DNA of 64,000 nt from Gimesia aquarii (lineage in GTDB: Bacteria > Planctomycetota > Planctomycetia > Planctomycetales > Planctomycetaceae): the NCBI RefSeq assembly GCF_007748175.1, contig NZ_CP037422.1:2749231-2813230 (forward strand), in the 5' to 3' direction. The translations under genes and the position numbers were made by a program. This document shows, one piece after another, positions 25,950 through 35,093 of this stretch. A model generated the notes under the pieces. That model saw only the letters and a program-made list of their open reading frames with translations. It was not told the origin of the DNA and made no database searches. Numbering within the stretch: position 1 is the first letter of the stretch; every line of letters starts with the position of its first letter.

Positions 25950-28268
25950 TCAGTGAGCCGTAGCCACTTTTTCGCGTAGAGATTTGGCAGCTTCCACCAT
26001 GTTTTTCAATGATGGTTCTACTTCCTCCCACTTGCGAGTCTTTAGACCGCAGTCTGGGTTGACCCAAATCTGCTGAGGCTCCAGAACATCTAACGCTTTT
26101 TCAAGCAGATCTTCCATCCATTTGACCGTCGGAACACGTGGTGAATGAATATCGTATACTCCAGGTCCAATTTCATTGGGATATTTGTATTGCACAAATG
26201 CATCCAGTAATTCCATATTACTACGTGATGTTTCTATGGAAATCACGTCTGCATCCAGGGCAGCAATGGCTTCAATAATATCATTGAATTCAGAGTAACA
26301 CATATGCGTATGAATCTGTGTCTCGTCCCTTACTCCCGCTGAAGCCAGACGAAAACAATCGACGGCCCATTTCAAATAGGCATCCCAATCGGTGCGACGC
26401 AAAGGCAACCCCTCACGTACAGCTGGCTCATCGATTTGAATGATCCGAATCCCGCTTGCTTCCAATCCCTGCACCTCATCTCGAATGGCAAGTCCGATTT
26501 GTTGACAGGTTTCGCTTCGAGGCTGATCATCTCGTACAAATGACCATTGTAGAATTGTTACAGGACCAGTCAGCATTCCTTTCATCAACTTATTTGTACA
26601 AGATTGAGCATATTGCGACCACTTAATGGTCATTGGCCCTTTGCGGCATATGTCACCAAAGATGATCGGTGGCTTCACACAACGGGAACCATAACTTTGC
26701 ACCCAGCCATTCTGTGTGGCCAGAAATCCTTCCAGTTGCTCCCCGAAATATTCAACCATGTCATTTCGTTCGGCTTCACCATGCACGAGCACATCAAGCC
26801 CTGCCTCTTCCTGGTATTTGATGTCTCTGGCAATACACGTTTTCAGAAACTCTTCATAATCTGCATCCGAAAGTTCCCCTTTTTTGTGAGCGGCACGTGC
26901 CTTACGAATTTCATTTGTCTGAGGAAACGATCCGATTGTGGTGGTAGGAAAGAGTGGAAGTCCCAATGTTTTCACCTGTTTTTTATATCGATCAACATAA
27001 GGACTTTGGCGTTTCAGGATTGATTCCGTCACCGAAGCACAACGCTCCTTCACATCCTGCCGATGAACTTTGGGAGAAGTACGGCGGGCTTCCATCGCAG
27101 CATGGTTCTCAGCCAAAGCATTGGCAACACTCTCATTGCCTTGATTGACACATTGAGTCAGTACTCCAATTTCCTGCAGCTTTTGCTTGGCGTACGCCAA
27201 CCATTGTTTGATCTCTACATCCAGATCCGTTTCATTGTCGAGATCAACGGGACTGTGTAATAAAGAACACGAGGGACCAATCAAAGTTCGTTCGGAGCCA
27301 ATCCGGTTGATCGTTTTTTCAATAAGGAATAATGACTTTTCGAAATCATTTTTCCAAATGTTGCGACCGTCAATCACGCCAATTGAAAGTAATGTTTCTG
27401 CAGGCAACTGGTCTAAAACTTCATCTAATTGTTCTGGCGCACGTACCAGATCAATGTGGAGTGCAGCAACCGGAAGTGAGACTGCTGTCTTCAGGTTATC
27501 TCGCAAATGACCAAAATAAGTGGCCAGAGCAATTTTTAAGCCACCAGCTATTTTGCACAGACGATCATACGTCTGCTGAAAAGCTTTACGCTGGGCTTCT
27601 GTTAGATCGAGCACCAGACAAGGTTCATCAATCTGTACCCACTCTGCACCAGCTTCTTTCAGTTGCGAAAGCACCTCTTCATAGACGGGTAACAGACGAT
27701 CCAACAGACTCAAGGGATCAATCTGTTCTTCCCAGGTCTTGCCGAGTAACAGAAATGAAACAGGTCCCAGTAATACGGGTCTTGTTTCAATACCCAATGC
27801 TTTGGCTTCCAGGTATTCGTCCACGGGCTTGGTGGATGATAGCTTGAATTCCTGATGTGCCTCAAATTCGGGAACGAGGTAATGGTAGTTTGTATCAAAC
27901 CACTTGGTCATTTCTAACGCGGAAACACCTTCAGTTGATGCCGCAACCGATTTTCCTCCTTTTCCACCACGGGCCATCGCAAAGTAAGTCGAAGAATCGA
28001 CAGTTTCACCTGACCATTGATAGCGTTTCGGAACAGCTCCCACCATCGCCGACGTATCAAGCACCTGATCGTACATCGAAAAATCATTCGATGGAATATG
28101 TTCAATGCCTGCGGCCTGCTGTAGTTTCCAGTTTGCAGCCCGCAGTTCGCGACAAACTTCTAGTAACTCTGCGCCTTCAATTTTACCGGACCAGAATTTT
28201 TCAATAGCCCGCTTTAACTCGCGATGGGCTCCAATACGGGGAAATCCAAGATTTGTTGCAATAGCCAT
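25950..28268 (-). CDS. metE: Cobalamin-independent methionine synthase
   Basis: 772 residues, the usual length. MetE methylates homocysteine with 5-methyl-tetrahydropteroyl-triglutamate using a zinc thiolate. The N-terminal half begins TNLGFPRIGAHRELKRAIE. The catalytic C-terminal half carries the conserved FPTTTIGSFPQTNEIRKAR and the zinc-ligand regions THMCYSEFNDI and WVNPDCGLKTRKWEE. A strong AAAGGAG ribosome site lies before the ATG at 28268. A probable cobalamin riboswitch sits about 410 bases upstream in the leader, which fits the known logic of repressing metE when B12 is available. Confidence 0.97.
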   Translation of the reverse strand: MAIATNLGFPRIGAHRELKRAIEKFWSGKIEGAELLEVCRELRAANWKLQQAAGIEHIPSNDFSMYDQVLDTSAMVGAVPKRYQWSGETVDSSTYFAMARGGKGGKSVAASTEGVSALEMTKWFDTNYHYLVPEFEAHQEFKLSSTKPVDEYLEAKALGIETRPVLLGPVSFLLLGKTWEEQIDPLSLLDRLLPVYEEVLSQLKEAGAEWVQIDEPCLVLDLTEAQRKAFQQTYDRLCKIAGGLKIALATYFGHLRDNLKTAVSLPVAALHIDLVRAPEQLDEVLDQLPAETLLSIGVIDGRNIWKNDFEKSLFLIEKTINRIGSERTLIGPSCSLLHSPVDLDNETDLDVEIKQWLAYAKQKLQEIGVLTQCVNQGNESVANALAENHAAMEARRTSPKVHRQDVKERCASVTESILKRQSPYVDRYKKQVKTLGLPLFPTTTIGSFPQTNEIRKARAAHKKGELSDADYEEFLKTCIARDIKYQEEAGLDVLVHGEAERNDMVEYFGEQLEGFLATQNGWVQSYGSRCVKPPIIFGDICRKGPMTIKWSQYAQSCTNKLMKGMLTGPVTILQWSFVRDDQPRSETCQQIGLAIRDEVQGLEASGIRIIQIDEPAVREGLPLRRTDWDAYLKWAVDCFRLASAGVRDETQIHTHMCYSEFNDIIEAIAALDADVISIETSRSNMELLDAFVQYKYPNEIGPGVYDIHSPRVPTVKWMEDLLEKALDVLEPQQIWVNPDCGLKTRKWEEVEPSLKNMVEAAKSLREKVATAH

Positions 28269-28679
28269 GCGTTGGCTCCTTTATTTTTGATTGATGATTT
28301 CTTGAAACGAAGTTACCGATACAGTTCACTTTGGAATTCGCGCACCGGTAGCGTGAACGAGTCTGTGATTTTTTTGCAACGAGCTTAGCGCACGACGCGC
28401 AGAGACGATCGCTGTTTTCACAGACCGTGATAAAAAATATAAAGAGACTCTGACCAAAGCAGATAAACTATGGCAGAGTATTGCACCACCTTTTAGACAA
28501 TACCCGGTTCAAATTGGTTACCAGGTTCTTATCCGTAACGCGCAGGAACAGACATGGTTTAGCAACTCTTATAAGACATACTTCTCAAAACCAGGCTCGA
28601 TTGGCACTACAATCAAAGAGATTTGAGACAGATTATCTCAAGAGCACTATGCGCGCAAAGGAGGTGTCGTTTTAGACCG
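28269..28679 (-). other. Long metE leader between riboswitch aptamer and start codon
   Basis: About 410 bases of the metE 5' leader follow the aptamer. It should hold the expression platform. An 8-bp inverted repeat (gtctgtga/tcacagac on the minus strand, within about 28355-28430) encloses a smaller GC-rich hairpin (gcgc repeat near 28390-28400). I saw no intrinsic terminator with a T run in the minus direction, so the switching mechanism is not evident. Confidence 0.4.
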
Positions 28680-28850
28680 AGCAATGGTCAGATTCTGACT
28701 CGTCTGCGTCTCCAACCCGTCTATATTCGGGTGAGACATACAGTCGATCGCACCAATGAATGCGCTGCATGTAAAGAATCATACCTGTTTTCCTGTGAAA
28801 ACGAAAAGGCGAGTAGAAGCGGGCTTACCGGCAAGGCACCCCAGCAGCTT
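28680..28850 (-). ncRNA. Probable cobalamin riboswitch upstream of metE
   Basis: Read on the minus strand the RNA shows, in the right order, the landmarks of the cobalamin aptamer: GGGGTGCC (28835-28842), an AGGAAAA version of the AGGGAA box, CAGGTATGATTCT resembling GGUGnGAAUCC, a GCAGCGC...TGCGATCGACTGTA element matching the P6/ACUGUA core, and CGCAGACGAGTCAGAATC followed by TGACC (from about 28707 to 28686), which is close to the B12 box. The AGGGAA box and the last part of the B12 box are degenerate. The position in front of metE and a cobalamin-type importer supports the call. An Rfam RF00174 search would decide. Confidence 0.68.
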
Positions 28851-28861
28851 CAAGTGGGATG

Positions 28862-28890
28862 AGGTTAACAAGGACGCTGTATTACGTCAA
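28862..28890 (-). promoter_or_regulatory. Candidate metE promoter
   Basis: On the minus strand TTGACG (28885-28890) and TAACCT (28862-28867) are separated by 17 bp, placing a start site near 28855, just ahead of the riboswitch 5' side. The -10 match is moderate. The position directly after the nrdB terminator is favourable. Confidence 0.45.
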
Positions 28891-28928
28891 CCTGAGCATT
28901 CAATAATTTATTTGATCTTTCTACAAAC

Positions 28929-28999
28929 AAAAAAGGGACCACCCGGAGTAGCCCCTTCTCTCGTCATCATGGGCTCACCATCCCAGTGAGCCCATGATG
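28929..28999 (-). terminator. Double-hairpin terminator after nrdB
   Basis: On the minus strand a perfect 14-bp stem (28986-28999 with 28965-28978, 7-base loop) comes first. A second hairpin (28935-28955, 8 bp with two G-U pairs) follows, with a run of six T (28929-28934). It ends the nrdAB transcript and insulates the metE promoter that follows. Confidence 0.85.
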
Positions 29000-29014
29000 C
29001 TTATAACTGCTGAA

Positions 29015-30097
29015 TCAGTCCCAGCTTAAAGAACCAGAACTTTGATATTCCGTTACTCTGGTTTCAAAGAAGTTCTTCTCTTTAGAAAGGTCCATTGTTT
29101 CGCTCATCCAGGGGAAAGGATTCGAAGAACCGTACTGGGGAGGGAGGCCAATACGCTCCAGTCGACGGTCAGCAATGTGCTGCACGTATTCACGGAACAG
29201 ATCGCCGTTCAACCCGAGAATTCCGGTTGGGAGGCAATCCTTGGCGTATTCAATTTCCAACTCAGCAGCATACTTGATGCGGTCAATAATGGTTTGCTGG
29301 AATTCAGGAGTCCAGACTTCAGGGTTTTCCTGTTTAATTCCGTTGATCAGATCGATGCCGAAGTTCAAGTGAATCGTTTCATCCCGAAGGATATATTGAA
29401 ACTGTTCGCCAATGCCGGTCATCATGTTACGGCGATGGAATGAAAGGACCATCACAAAACCGGTATAGAAGAAAAGTCCTTCCATGACCAGATAATAACC
29501 GATCAGATTCTTCAAAAAGGCCTGTGTCCCTTCAAAAGAATCAGTCGTAAATTCGGGATCGAGAATTTCAGAAGTCAATTCCATTTCCAACTGATCTTTT
29601 TTGGCGATCGCGGGAACTTCATGATACATGTTGAAGACTTCAGACTCATTGAGTCCAAGGCTCTCTACAACATACAGAAACGTATGAGAGTGCACGGCTT
29701 CTTCAAAAGCCTGACGTAGTAAGTATTGGCGACATTCGGCATTAGTGACATGCTTAAAGATAGCCAGCACGATATTGTTTGCTACCAGGCTCTCAGCTGT
29801 CGCAAAGAAACCTAAGTTTCGCATGATGACGAACCGCTCGCCCTCACTGAGTTTATTGGAACGCCACATCTCAATGTCTTTGGTCATTCCGACCTCGGTG
29901 GGCATCCAGTGATTGGCACAACCATTGAGATAATGTTCCCAGGCCCAATGATACTTTAAAGGCATCAATTGATTGACGTCGACCTGAGAGCAATTAATCA
30001 GTCGTTTATTATCTGCTTTGAAACGGCCCTGCGGAGTATCGCCTACAGGAGGAACCGATGTTGAAGAAGCTGTATTTGCATTGAGAATTGTCATCAT
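29015..30097 (-). CDS. nrdB: Ribonucleotide reductase beta subunit, class Ic type
   Basis: 360 residues. The R2 subunit generates the oxidant used by NrdA to make deoxyribonucleotides. Metal ligands are visible: Glu102 (FFATAES), Glu133 and His136 ([10 protein letters not shown]), and the second ExxH in RDETIHLNF. The residue aligned with the radical Tyr122 of E. coli R2 is Phe140, and the one aligned with Asp84 is Glu102. Both substitutions are the hallmarks of the Chlamydia trachomatis class Ic enzyme, which uses a Mn(IV)/Fe(III) centre in place of a tyrosyl radical. The whole region reads like the chlamydial protein. It is co-transcribed with nrdA (68 bp gap). The start could be either of the two adjacent ATG codons. 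Confidence 0.95.
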   Translation of the reverse strand: MMTILNANTASSTSVPPVGDTPQGRFKADNKRLINCSQVDVNQLMPLKYHWAWEHYLNGCANHWMPTEVGMTKDIEMWRSNKLSEGERFVIMRNLGFFATAESLVANNIVLAIFKHVTNAECRQYLLRQAFEEAVHSHTFLYVVESLGLNESEVFNMYHEVPAIAKKDQLEMELTSEILDPEFTTDSFEGTQAFLKNLIGYYLVMEGLFFYTGFVMVLSFHRRNMMTGIGEQFQYILRDETIHLNFGIDLINGIKQENPEVWTPEFQQTIIDRIKYAAELEIEYAKDCLPTGILGLNGDLFREYVQHIADRRLERIGLPPQYGSSNPFPWMSETMDLSKEKNFFETRVTEYQSSGSLSWD

Positions 30098-30165
30098 AAC
30101 ACCTCTTTAAAATCCATTATTAAATTTAAAGTGAGCACAATTGAATTGAGGATCAAAATTTACGA

Positions 30166-33015
30166 TTACTGACACGCTTCGCAATCGCCATCAAGATTAC
30201 AGGATTCACCAGGAGTCACCAGCGTTGCTGCCGCCTCTCGATCAACCTGAATATCGCCTGATGCACTTGTGCTTTTCATCCAGCGAGGCTGAATTCCAAA
30301 CTTATTAACATCCACAGTTGATTTCTCAACTTGAGTGGCTGCCAGCGTTCGCAGATAGTAGGTCGTCTTCAACCCACGTTCCCAAGCCAGCATATACATT
30401 TCATTTAGCTTTTTGCCGGAGGGTTCTGCTAAATACAAATTCAGTGACTGTCCCATATCAATCCATTTCTGGCGATGGGCGGCACACTCAATAACCCACT
30501 TAGGATCGACTTCAAATGCCGTCAGATAACGGGCTTTCAGATCATCGGGAATACGATCAATTTCTGAAACTGAGCCATCATAATACTTGAGTGCTTCCAA
30601 CATGTCTGGGTCCCAGAGTCCACGCTCTTTCAAATCATCAACCAGTTGACGATTAACCTGAGTAAACTCTCCAGACAAGTTACTCTTCACATACAAATGT
30701 TTGTAGGAAGGTTCGATCGATTGAGAAACACCAATGATCGTTGAGATGGTGGCTGTGGGAGCAATTGCCATCACGTTACTGTTACGCATCCCCTTTTGAG
30801 CAATGGCATCCCGGACAACCTGCCAGTCCAGGCGGGTCTGTCGATCCACTTCAATTGGATATCCTCGTTCTTTTTCATGTAGATCAAGCGTATCAATCGG
30901 CAGCAGGCCACGATCCCATTTAGAACCGGTATAAGACCCATAGCTACCACGTTCTCCCGCCAATTCGGAAGAAGCCAGAATTGCAAAGTAAGAAATCGCT
31001 TCCATACTGGCATCGGCAAACTCAACAGCCTGCATGCTGGCATAACTAATTCCCTGCGCGAGAAGAGCATCCTGGAAGCCCATCACTCCCAGCCCAACTG
31101 GACGATGGCTGGTATTAGAATTCCGTGCTTCCGGAGTCGGATAGTAATTGATATCAATCACATTATCGAGCATCCGCATCGCAGTACGAACGGTCTCTTC
31201 CAACATTCCCAGATCAAGCTGACCATCCACAATATGCAACTTCAGGTTTACCGAACCCAGGTTACAAACCGCGGTTTCATCCCGTGATGTATTCAACAGA
31301 ATCTCAGTACACAGGTTACTGCTGTGAACAACCCCCACATGATCCTGAGGCGAACGCAGGTTAGAAGGATCTTTCCAGGTAATCCAGGGATGACCTGTTT
31401 CGAACAGACGGGTCAGCATCTTACGCCACAGTTCCACAGCCGAAACGCGACGGAAGAAATCGATTTCACCGGTCTCTGTCATTTTTTCATATTCGACATA
31501 ACGCTCTTCGAACGCATGACCATAAAGATCATGCAGATCAGGCACACTGTCAGGGCTAAATAAAGTCCAATCGCCATCTTCACGTACACGACGCATAAAC
31601 AGGTCGGGAATCCAGTTAGCAGTATGCATGTCATGGGTACGTCGTCGATCATCACCTGTATTCTTACGCAGGTCGAGAAACTCTTCGACATCCATGTGCC
31701 ATGTTTCCAGATAGGAACAAACAGCGCCTTTGCGCTTGCCTCCCTGGTTAACGGCAACAGCTGTATCGTTGACGACCTTCAGGAATGGAATCACTCCCTG
31801 ACTTTGCCCATTCGTACCATTAATGTGCGAATTTGTTGCCCGGATTTGAGTCCAGTCATTACCCAGACCGCCGGCCCACTTAGACAGCTTGGCATTGTCG
31901 GCGACACATTTGAAAATGTGATCCAGATCATCATTGACTGTGGAGAGATAACAGGAACTCAACTGGGGGTGCAACGTAGCAGAGTTAAACAGTGTCGGCG
32001 TTGCCGATGTGAATCGGAACGTGGAGAGAATATTATAAAACTCAATCGCGCGTCCAGTCGCATCTTCTGACTCCTGAATAGCAAGTCCCATCGAAACACG
32101 CATCCAGAAATATTGAGGGGTTTCAATACGTCGCCCATCAATGTGCAATAAATAACGATCAAAAATCGCCTGTAGCCCCAAGTATTGAAACAGGTGATCC
32201 CGTTCTGGTTTCAGAGCGTCGCTGATCCGTTTTAAATCGAATTTATTCAGATCGGGAGTCAGTCGCTTTGCTTCAATTCCATCACTCAGAAACTGTTCGA
32301 AACGATCCACGTACAGTTGATTTAATTCATCGACGTCAGCGGGCGCATTTCCCAAAGCGTCGTTATAGATAATCTTCAACATCAATCGCGAGGCTACGGT
32401 ATCGTAAGCAGGGTCACACTCGATGCGCGTCCGGGCAGCCAAAATCATGGCGCGATACAATTCTCCGACAGAAATCCCATCGAAAATAGAACGCATCACC
32501 TCTTCCAGCAATTCCTCAGCCGAGCAGATATCTCCCAAACCGCGACAAGCTTCTGAAAGACGAGCCAAAATACGTGATTCATCAAAGGCGACCTTTGAGC
32601 CATCCATGAGAACAACATGAAATCGGGGAGTCGCCGACTTGATTGTTTCCGACTCTTCTACCAGATCATCTGTAGCCCGTAATGCACGCAACTTGGCGCG
32701 TTCTGCACGGTAAACGATGTAACGACGGGCAATTCGATAGTGCCCCTGTCGCATCAGTGTCATCTCGACAACATCTTGAATTTTTTCGACTTCAATACCA
32801 GATTCACTACTGGCTGCTGATGCTATTTCATTGGCAACCGACTCAACCATTTCCGGAATCTCCATCCGGATCTCATCATCAAGTGGCTGATTTTCTGCAA
32901 GATTCAGTTCCGCGCGGAACGCGTTGGAAATTGCCCGACCGATCAGTGAAGCATCAAATGAGGCTTTTCTACCTCCACGCTTCGTGACGATCCATTCTGT
33001 TTGCGCTCGAATCAT
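30166..33015 (-). CDS. nrdA: Ribonucleotide reductase alpha subunit with two N-terminal ATP cones
   Basis: 949 residues, longer than the ~760 of E. coli NrdA. Two ATP-cone regulatory domains occupy about 5-105 and 128-222: the first starts [17 protein letters not shown], the second [18 protein letters not shown]. The catalytic barrel then follows with the active-site cysteines in [18 protein letters not shown] and [12 protein letters not shown], and the tyrosine pair in [10 protein letters not shown]. The C-terminal reducing pair is Cys945 and Cys948 (CEACQ). A strong AAGGAGG ribosome site precedes the ATG at 33015. The partner NrdB is class Ic. Regulation by NrdR is supported by boxes about 480 bp upstream. 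Confidence 0.96.
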   Translation of the reverse strand: MIRAQTEWIVTKRGGRKASFDASLIGRAISNAFRAELNLAENQPLDDEIRMEIPEMVESVANEIASAASSESGIEVEKIQDVVEMTLMRQGHYRIARRYIVYRAERAKLRALRATDDLVEESETIKSATPRFHVVLMDGSKVAFDESRILARLSEACRGLGDICSAEELLEEVMRSIFDGISVGELYRAMILAARTRIECDPAYDTVASRLMLKIIYNDALGNAPADVDELNQLYVDRFEQFLSDGIEAKRLTPDLNKFDLKRISDALKPERDHLFQYLGLQAIFDRYLLHIDGRRIETPQYFWMRVSMGLAIQESEDATGRAIEFYNILSTFRFTSATPTLFNSATLHPQLSSCYLSTVNDDLDHIFKCVADNAKLSKWAGGLGNDWTQIRATNSHINGTNGQSQGVIPFLKVVNDTAVAVNQGGKRKGAVCSYLETWHMDVEEFLDLRKNTGDDRRRTHDMHTANWIPDLFMRRVREDGDWTLFSPDSVPDLHDLYGHAFEERYVEYEKMTETGEIDFFRRVSAVELWRKMLTRLFETGHPWITWKDPSNLRSPQDHVGVVHSSNLCTEILLNTSRDETAVCNLGSVNLKLHIVDGQLDLGMLEETVRTAMRMLDNVIDINYYPTPEARNSNTSHRPVGLGVMGFQDALLAQGISYASMQAVEFADASMEAISYFAILASSELAGERGSYGSYTGSKWDRGLLPIDTLDLHEKERGYPIEVDRQTRLDWQVVRDAIAQKGMRNSNVMAIAPTATISTIIGVSQSIEPSYKHLYVKSNLSGEFTQVNRQLVDDLKERGLWDPDMLEALKYYDGSVSEIDRIPDDLKARYLTAFEVDPKWVIECAAHRQKWIDMGQSLNLYLAEPSGKKLNEMYMLAWERGLKTTYYLRTLAATQVEKSTVDVNKFGIQPRWMKSTSASGDIQVDREAAATLVTPGESCNLDGDCEACQ

Positions 33016-33480
33016 TCGATTGCCTCCTTAAAATGGAATACTAAAAATCTGGCTGCGTCCATGCCGACAGCAGCTTTAATTACATTCATACAGGAACACT
33101 GTCATCAATCAGTGCTCCCACAAATGGTGCTCTCAGATCAGATAATCAGAAATGGTGTCACAGACAAGATGGGAAACATGAAGAGAAAGGGGCGCGTAGA
33201 CAGATTCATACATGAACTGGCAACTCCCTTTGCTCTTACGAACCCTCACTGATCTGAAATTCGATTTCTGAATACCATCTGAAAATGTGAGAGCCACTAG
33301 TCCATCGAACTGTGAAAGATTCGTTTTTCAATTAAAAAATAGGCACTGCGGGCGCTCTTATCAGAGACTCAAAGCAGGCCGAATCTATTCAAAAAACCAC
33401 TATCACGAGGTTCGATAAAACCAACGTTCATTTCGACTCAGACATCACTTTTTGTACATTGTTTTGTCTGAGTCACTCAC
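33016..33480 (-). other. Long nrdAB 5' leader
   Basis: If transcription starts from the promoter at 33492-33519, about 465 nt lie before the nrdA start. The region contains several possible hairpins: an inverted repeat at 33435-33474, an imperfect stem from about 33181 to 33241 (aagagaaagggg with ctccctttgctctta), and a 5-bp gctgc/gcagc hairpin near 33045-33075. I see no credible gene in it. Such a length suggests an RNA regulator, but no riboswitch class was recognised. Confidence 0.45.
33435..33474 (-). repeat. 10-bp inverted repeat at the start of the nrdAB leader
   Basis: gactcagaca (33435-33444) is the exact reverse complement of tgtctgagtc (33465-33474) with a 20-base spacer. It lies just downstream of the NrdR boxes in the direction of nrdA transcription. 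It could be an RNA hairpin near the 5' end or an operator for another regulator. Confidence 0.6.
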
Positions 33481-33487
33481 TCACAAT

Positions 33488-33503
33488 ACCCAATATAGTG
33501 TGT
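33488..33503. promoter_or_regulatory. NrdR box 1
   Basis: The 16 bases acccaatatagtgtgt match the NrdR-box consensus acaCwAtATaTwGtgt at 14 positions. NrdR is the zinc-finger/ATP-cone repressor of ribonucleotide reductase genes. This box covers the -10 element of the nrdAB promoter. Confidence 0.8.
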
Positions 33504-33519
33504 ATATTCCAGTAGTCAA
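33492..33519 (-). promoter_or_regulatory. nrdAB promoter under NrdR control
   Basis: On the minus strand TTGACT (33514-33519) and TATATT (33492-33497) are separated by 16 bp, a good sigma-70 type promoter. It lies between and partly under two NrdR boxes, so repressor binding would block polymerase. The start site would be near 33480-33485. Confidence 0.7.
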
Positions 33520-33534
33520 TACTAAATATTGGAC
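33519..33534. promoter_or_regulatory. NrdR box 2
   Basis: The 16 bases atactaaatattggac share the NrdR-box core (C-T-A-a-A-T-A-T-t-G) and begin exactly 31 bp from box 1, i.e. three helical turns, the spacing known for paired NrdR boxes. The match is weaker at the right end. The box overlaps the edge of the -35 element. Confidence 0.7.
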
Positions 33535-33803
33535 ATCGTCCAAAGATGTCAAGAATCATTAACGAGACTCAAGAAAACCCTTTATTTGTAGAAACTACAC
33601 ACAATTTTCATGCAAATCCAATCGACAGGTGATGAAAAAATGCAAAAGATTTTTTTCTCAACTTGCTAATCGTCAAAGTTTAAAAAGCCCGTTCAGCTTG
33701 CAAGAAGACGCTATATTGAGAGCGAGCAAAGATGGTTTGAAACAAAATATACTTTGCAAATCCCAGAACAGAAAAGGATTAAAAATGTGTGAAGCCTTGT
33801 TGT
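33535..33803. other. Region between hpnC stop and the nrdAB promoter
   Basis: About 270 AT-rich bp with no gene I can support. The hpnC transcript must end here, but no clear hairpin with a T run was found. Confidence 0.3.
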
Positions 33804-34772
33804 TTAACGCCGCATACCCCCAAACTGCCTGAACGAACTTTTTAGTAACAACACTACAAAATCGAAGCGTGTTAGAACGGGCCTCTGTTGCCAAACATTA
33901 AACTGCAAACGTTCGATACGATCCAGAATTTTCAGACCACCTCGCGCAAACAGATCAATATCAATTTGTAATCGTCCGGGCAGATGTGATATCAACGGCA
34001 GGCCATCTAAAAGAAACTGCCGCGCGCGCTGGACTTCGAAATCCATGAGTTGCTGGAATTGCTGATTGTACTCGTTTTGTTCTAATTGTGCTCTGGTATA
34101 GCCAAATCGCTCACGGTCTTCTACAGGTAGGTAAATTCGTCCGATAGCAAAATCGCGAGCAACATCTTGCCAGAAGTTTGCGAGTTGCAACCCGGTGCAG
34201 ATGGAATCAGACCACTCCAAATGAGTTGGTGAGACAGTGCGACAAAGATGGAGCACAAGTCGCCCCACAGGATTGGCACTCTTTTGACAATAGGCCAGCA
34301 GTTGCTCAAACGACTGATATTCTACAACATGCTGATCTTGCTCAAATGCCTGAATCAGATCATCAAACGCTTGTTGAGGCAGTTCAAATTCCTGAATTGT
34401 AGGAGCCAAAGCAACGAACACAGGATGCAGGCGGGGTACAGAGTGTTGACCATCCTCAGAAGAACCAGAAAGCACCTGATAGCAGCTGGTTAATTGTGAC
34501 CGCCACCAGGCGAGCAGAGCCAGGGAAGCCTCTGCTTCCTGAACTTCGTCACCCAAGTCGTCAGCCCAACGACAAAACGCATACACGTTAAAAAAGTGCT
34601 GCCGCAAATAACGTGGTAAGGCACAGGAAACAACGGGAAAATTTTCGTAATGTCCCAAAGCGATTTTCCGACAGTAGGCCTGAGCCTGCTGCAAACCGAC
34701 AAGAGCATCCGTTCCCTGAAAATAGCTGGATTTAGGCCCCCAAATAGCCAATTCTTGTTCAAATGCTGTCAT
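33804..34772 (-). CDS. hpnC: Squalene/phytoene synthase family protein, HpnC-like
   Basis: About 322 residues. The first Asp-rich motif is ADDLGDE (preceded by FFNVYAFCRW) and the second is NFWQDVARD, with YCQKSANPVGRLVLHL between; these fit the HpnC branch. HpnC acts in the HpnCDE route to squalene, converting presqualene diphosphate to hydroxysqualene for hopanoids or sterols. HpnD and HpnE are not in this window. An in-frame GTG at 34799 would add 9 residues, but ATG 34772 is the more natural start. It stands alone, upstream of the nrdAB promoter on the same strand. Confidence 0.85.
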   Translation of the reverse strand: MTAFEQELAIWGPKSSYFQGTDALVGLQQAQAYCRKIALGHYENFPVVSCALPRYLRQHFFNVYAFCRWADDLGDEVQEAEASLALLAWWRSQLTSCYQVLSGSSEDGQHSVPRLHPVFVALAPTIQEFELPQQAFDDLIQAFEQDQHVVEYQSFEQLLAYCQKSANPVGRLVLHLCRTVSPTHLEWSDSICTGLQLANFWQDVARDFAIGRIYLPVEDRERFGYTRAQLEQNEYNQQFQQLMDFEVQRARQFLLDGLPLISHLPGRLQIDIDLFARGGLKILDRIERLQFNVWQQRPVLTRFDFVVLLLKSSFRQFGGMRR

Positions 34773-35093
34773 TTCACTGGAAGTTCCCAAACGTATCACT
34801 CCAGTAGATTAACAAACCGCTGCCAACTGGATAACCTATAGAAATCTGACTTTGTCGATGAAATTGCTACGACCGTCAAAATGGCCAGCAGGGTTCTATA
34901 AACTGCGGCCCAACATGAGCACTGACGAGTGAATTAGCATATAATACCAAAAAACTGAATCGACGGACGCTCTATCTAATTCTGATACCAACACACTCTG
35001 GAATACAAGCCTTGTGTTGGGAAATCAAGAGAGCAAAACCGATCCTGTCTGATTTCAAACGCAAGAACGCATTCTTTAGAAAACGTGTAAATC

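Noticed and set aside
28355-28430. GC-rich hairpin in the metE leader as an intrinsic terminator.
   Set aside because: In the direction of metE it is followed by A residues, not T residues.
33181-33241. AAAGGGAG and GTATGAATCTG elements in the nrdAB leader that recall a cobalamin riboswitch.
   Set aside because: The ACTGTA core and B12 box are missing in the right order, and the two elements fit a simple imperfect hairpin.
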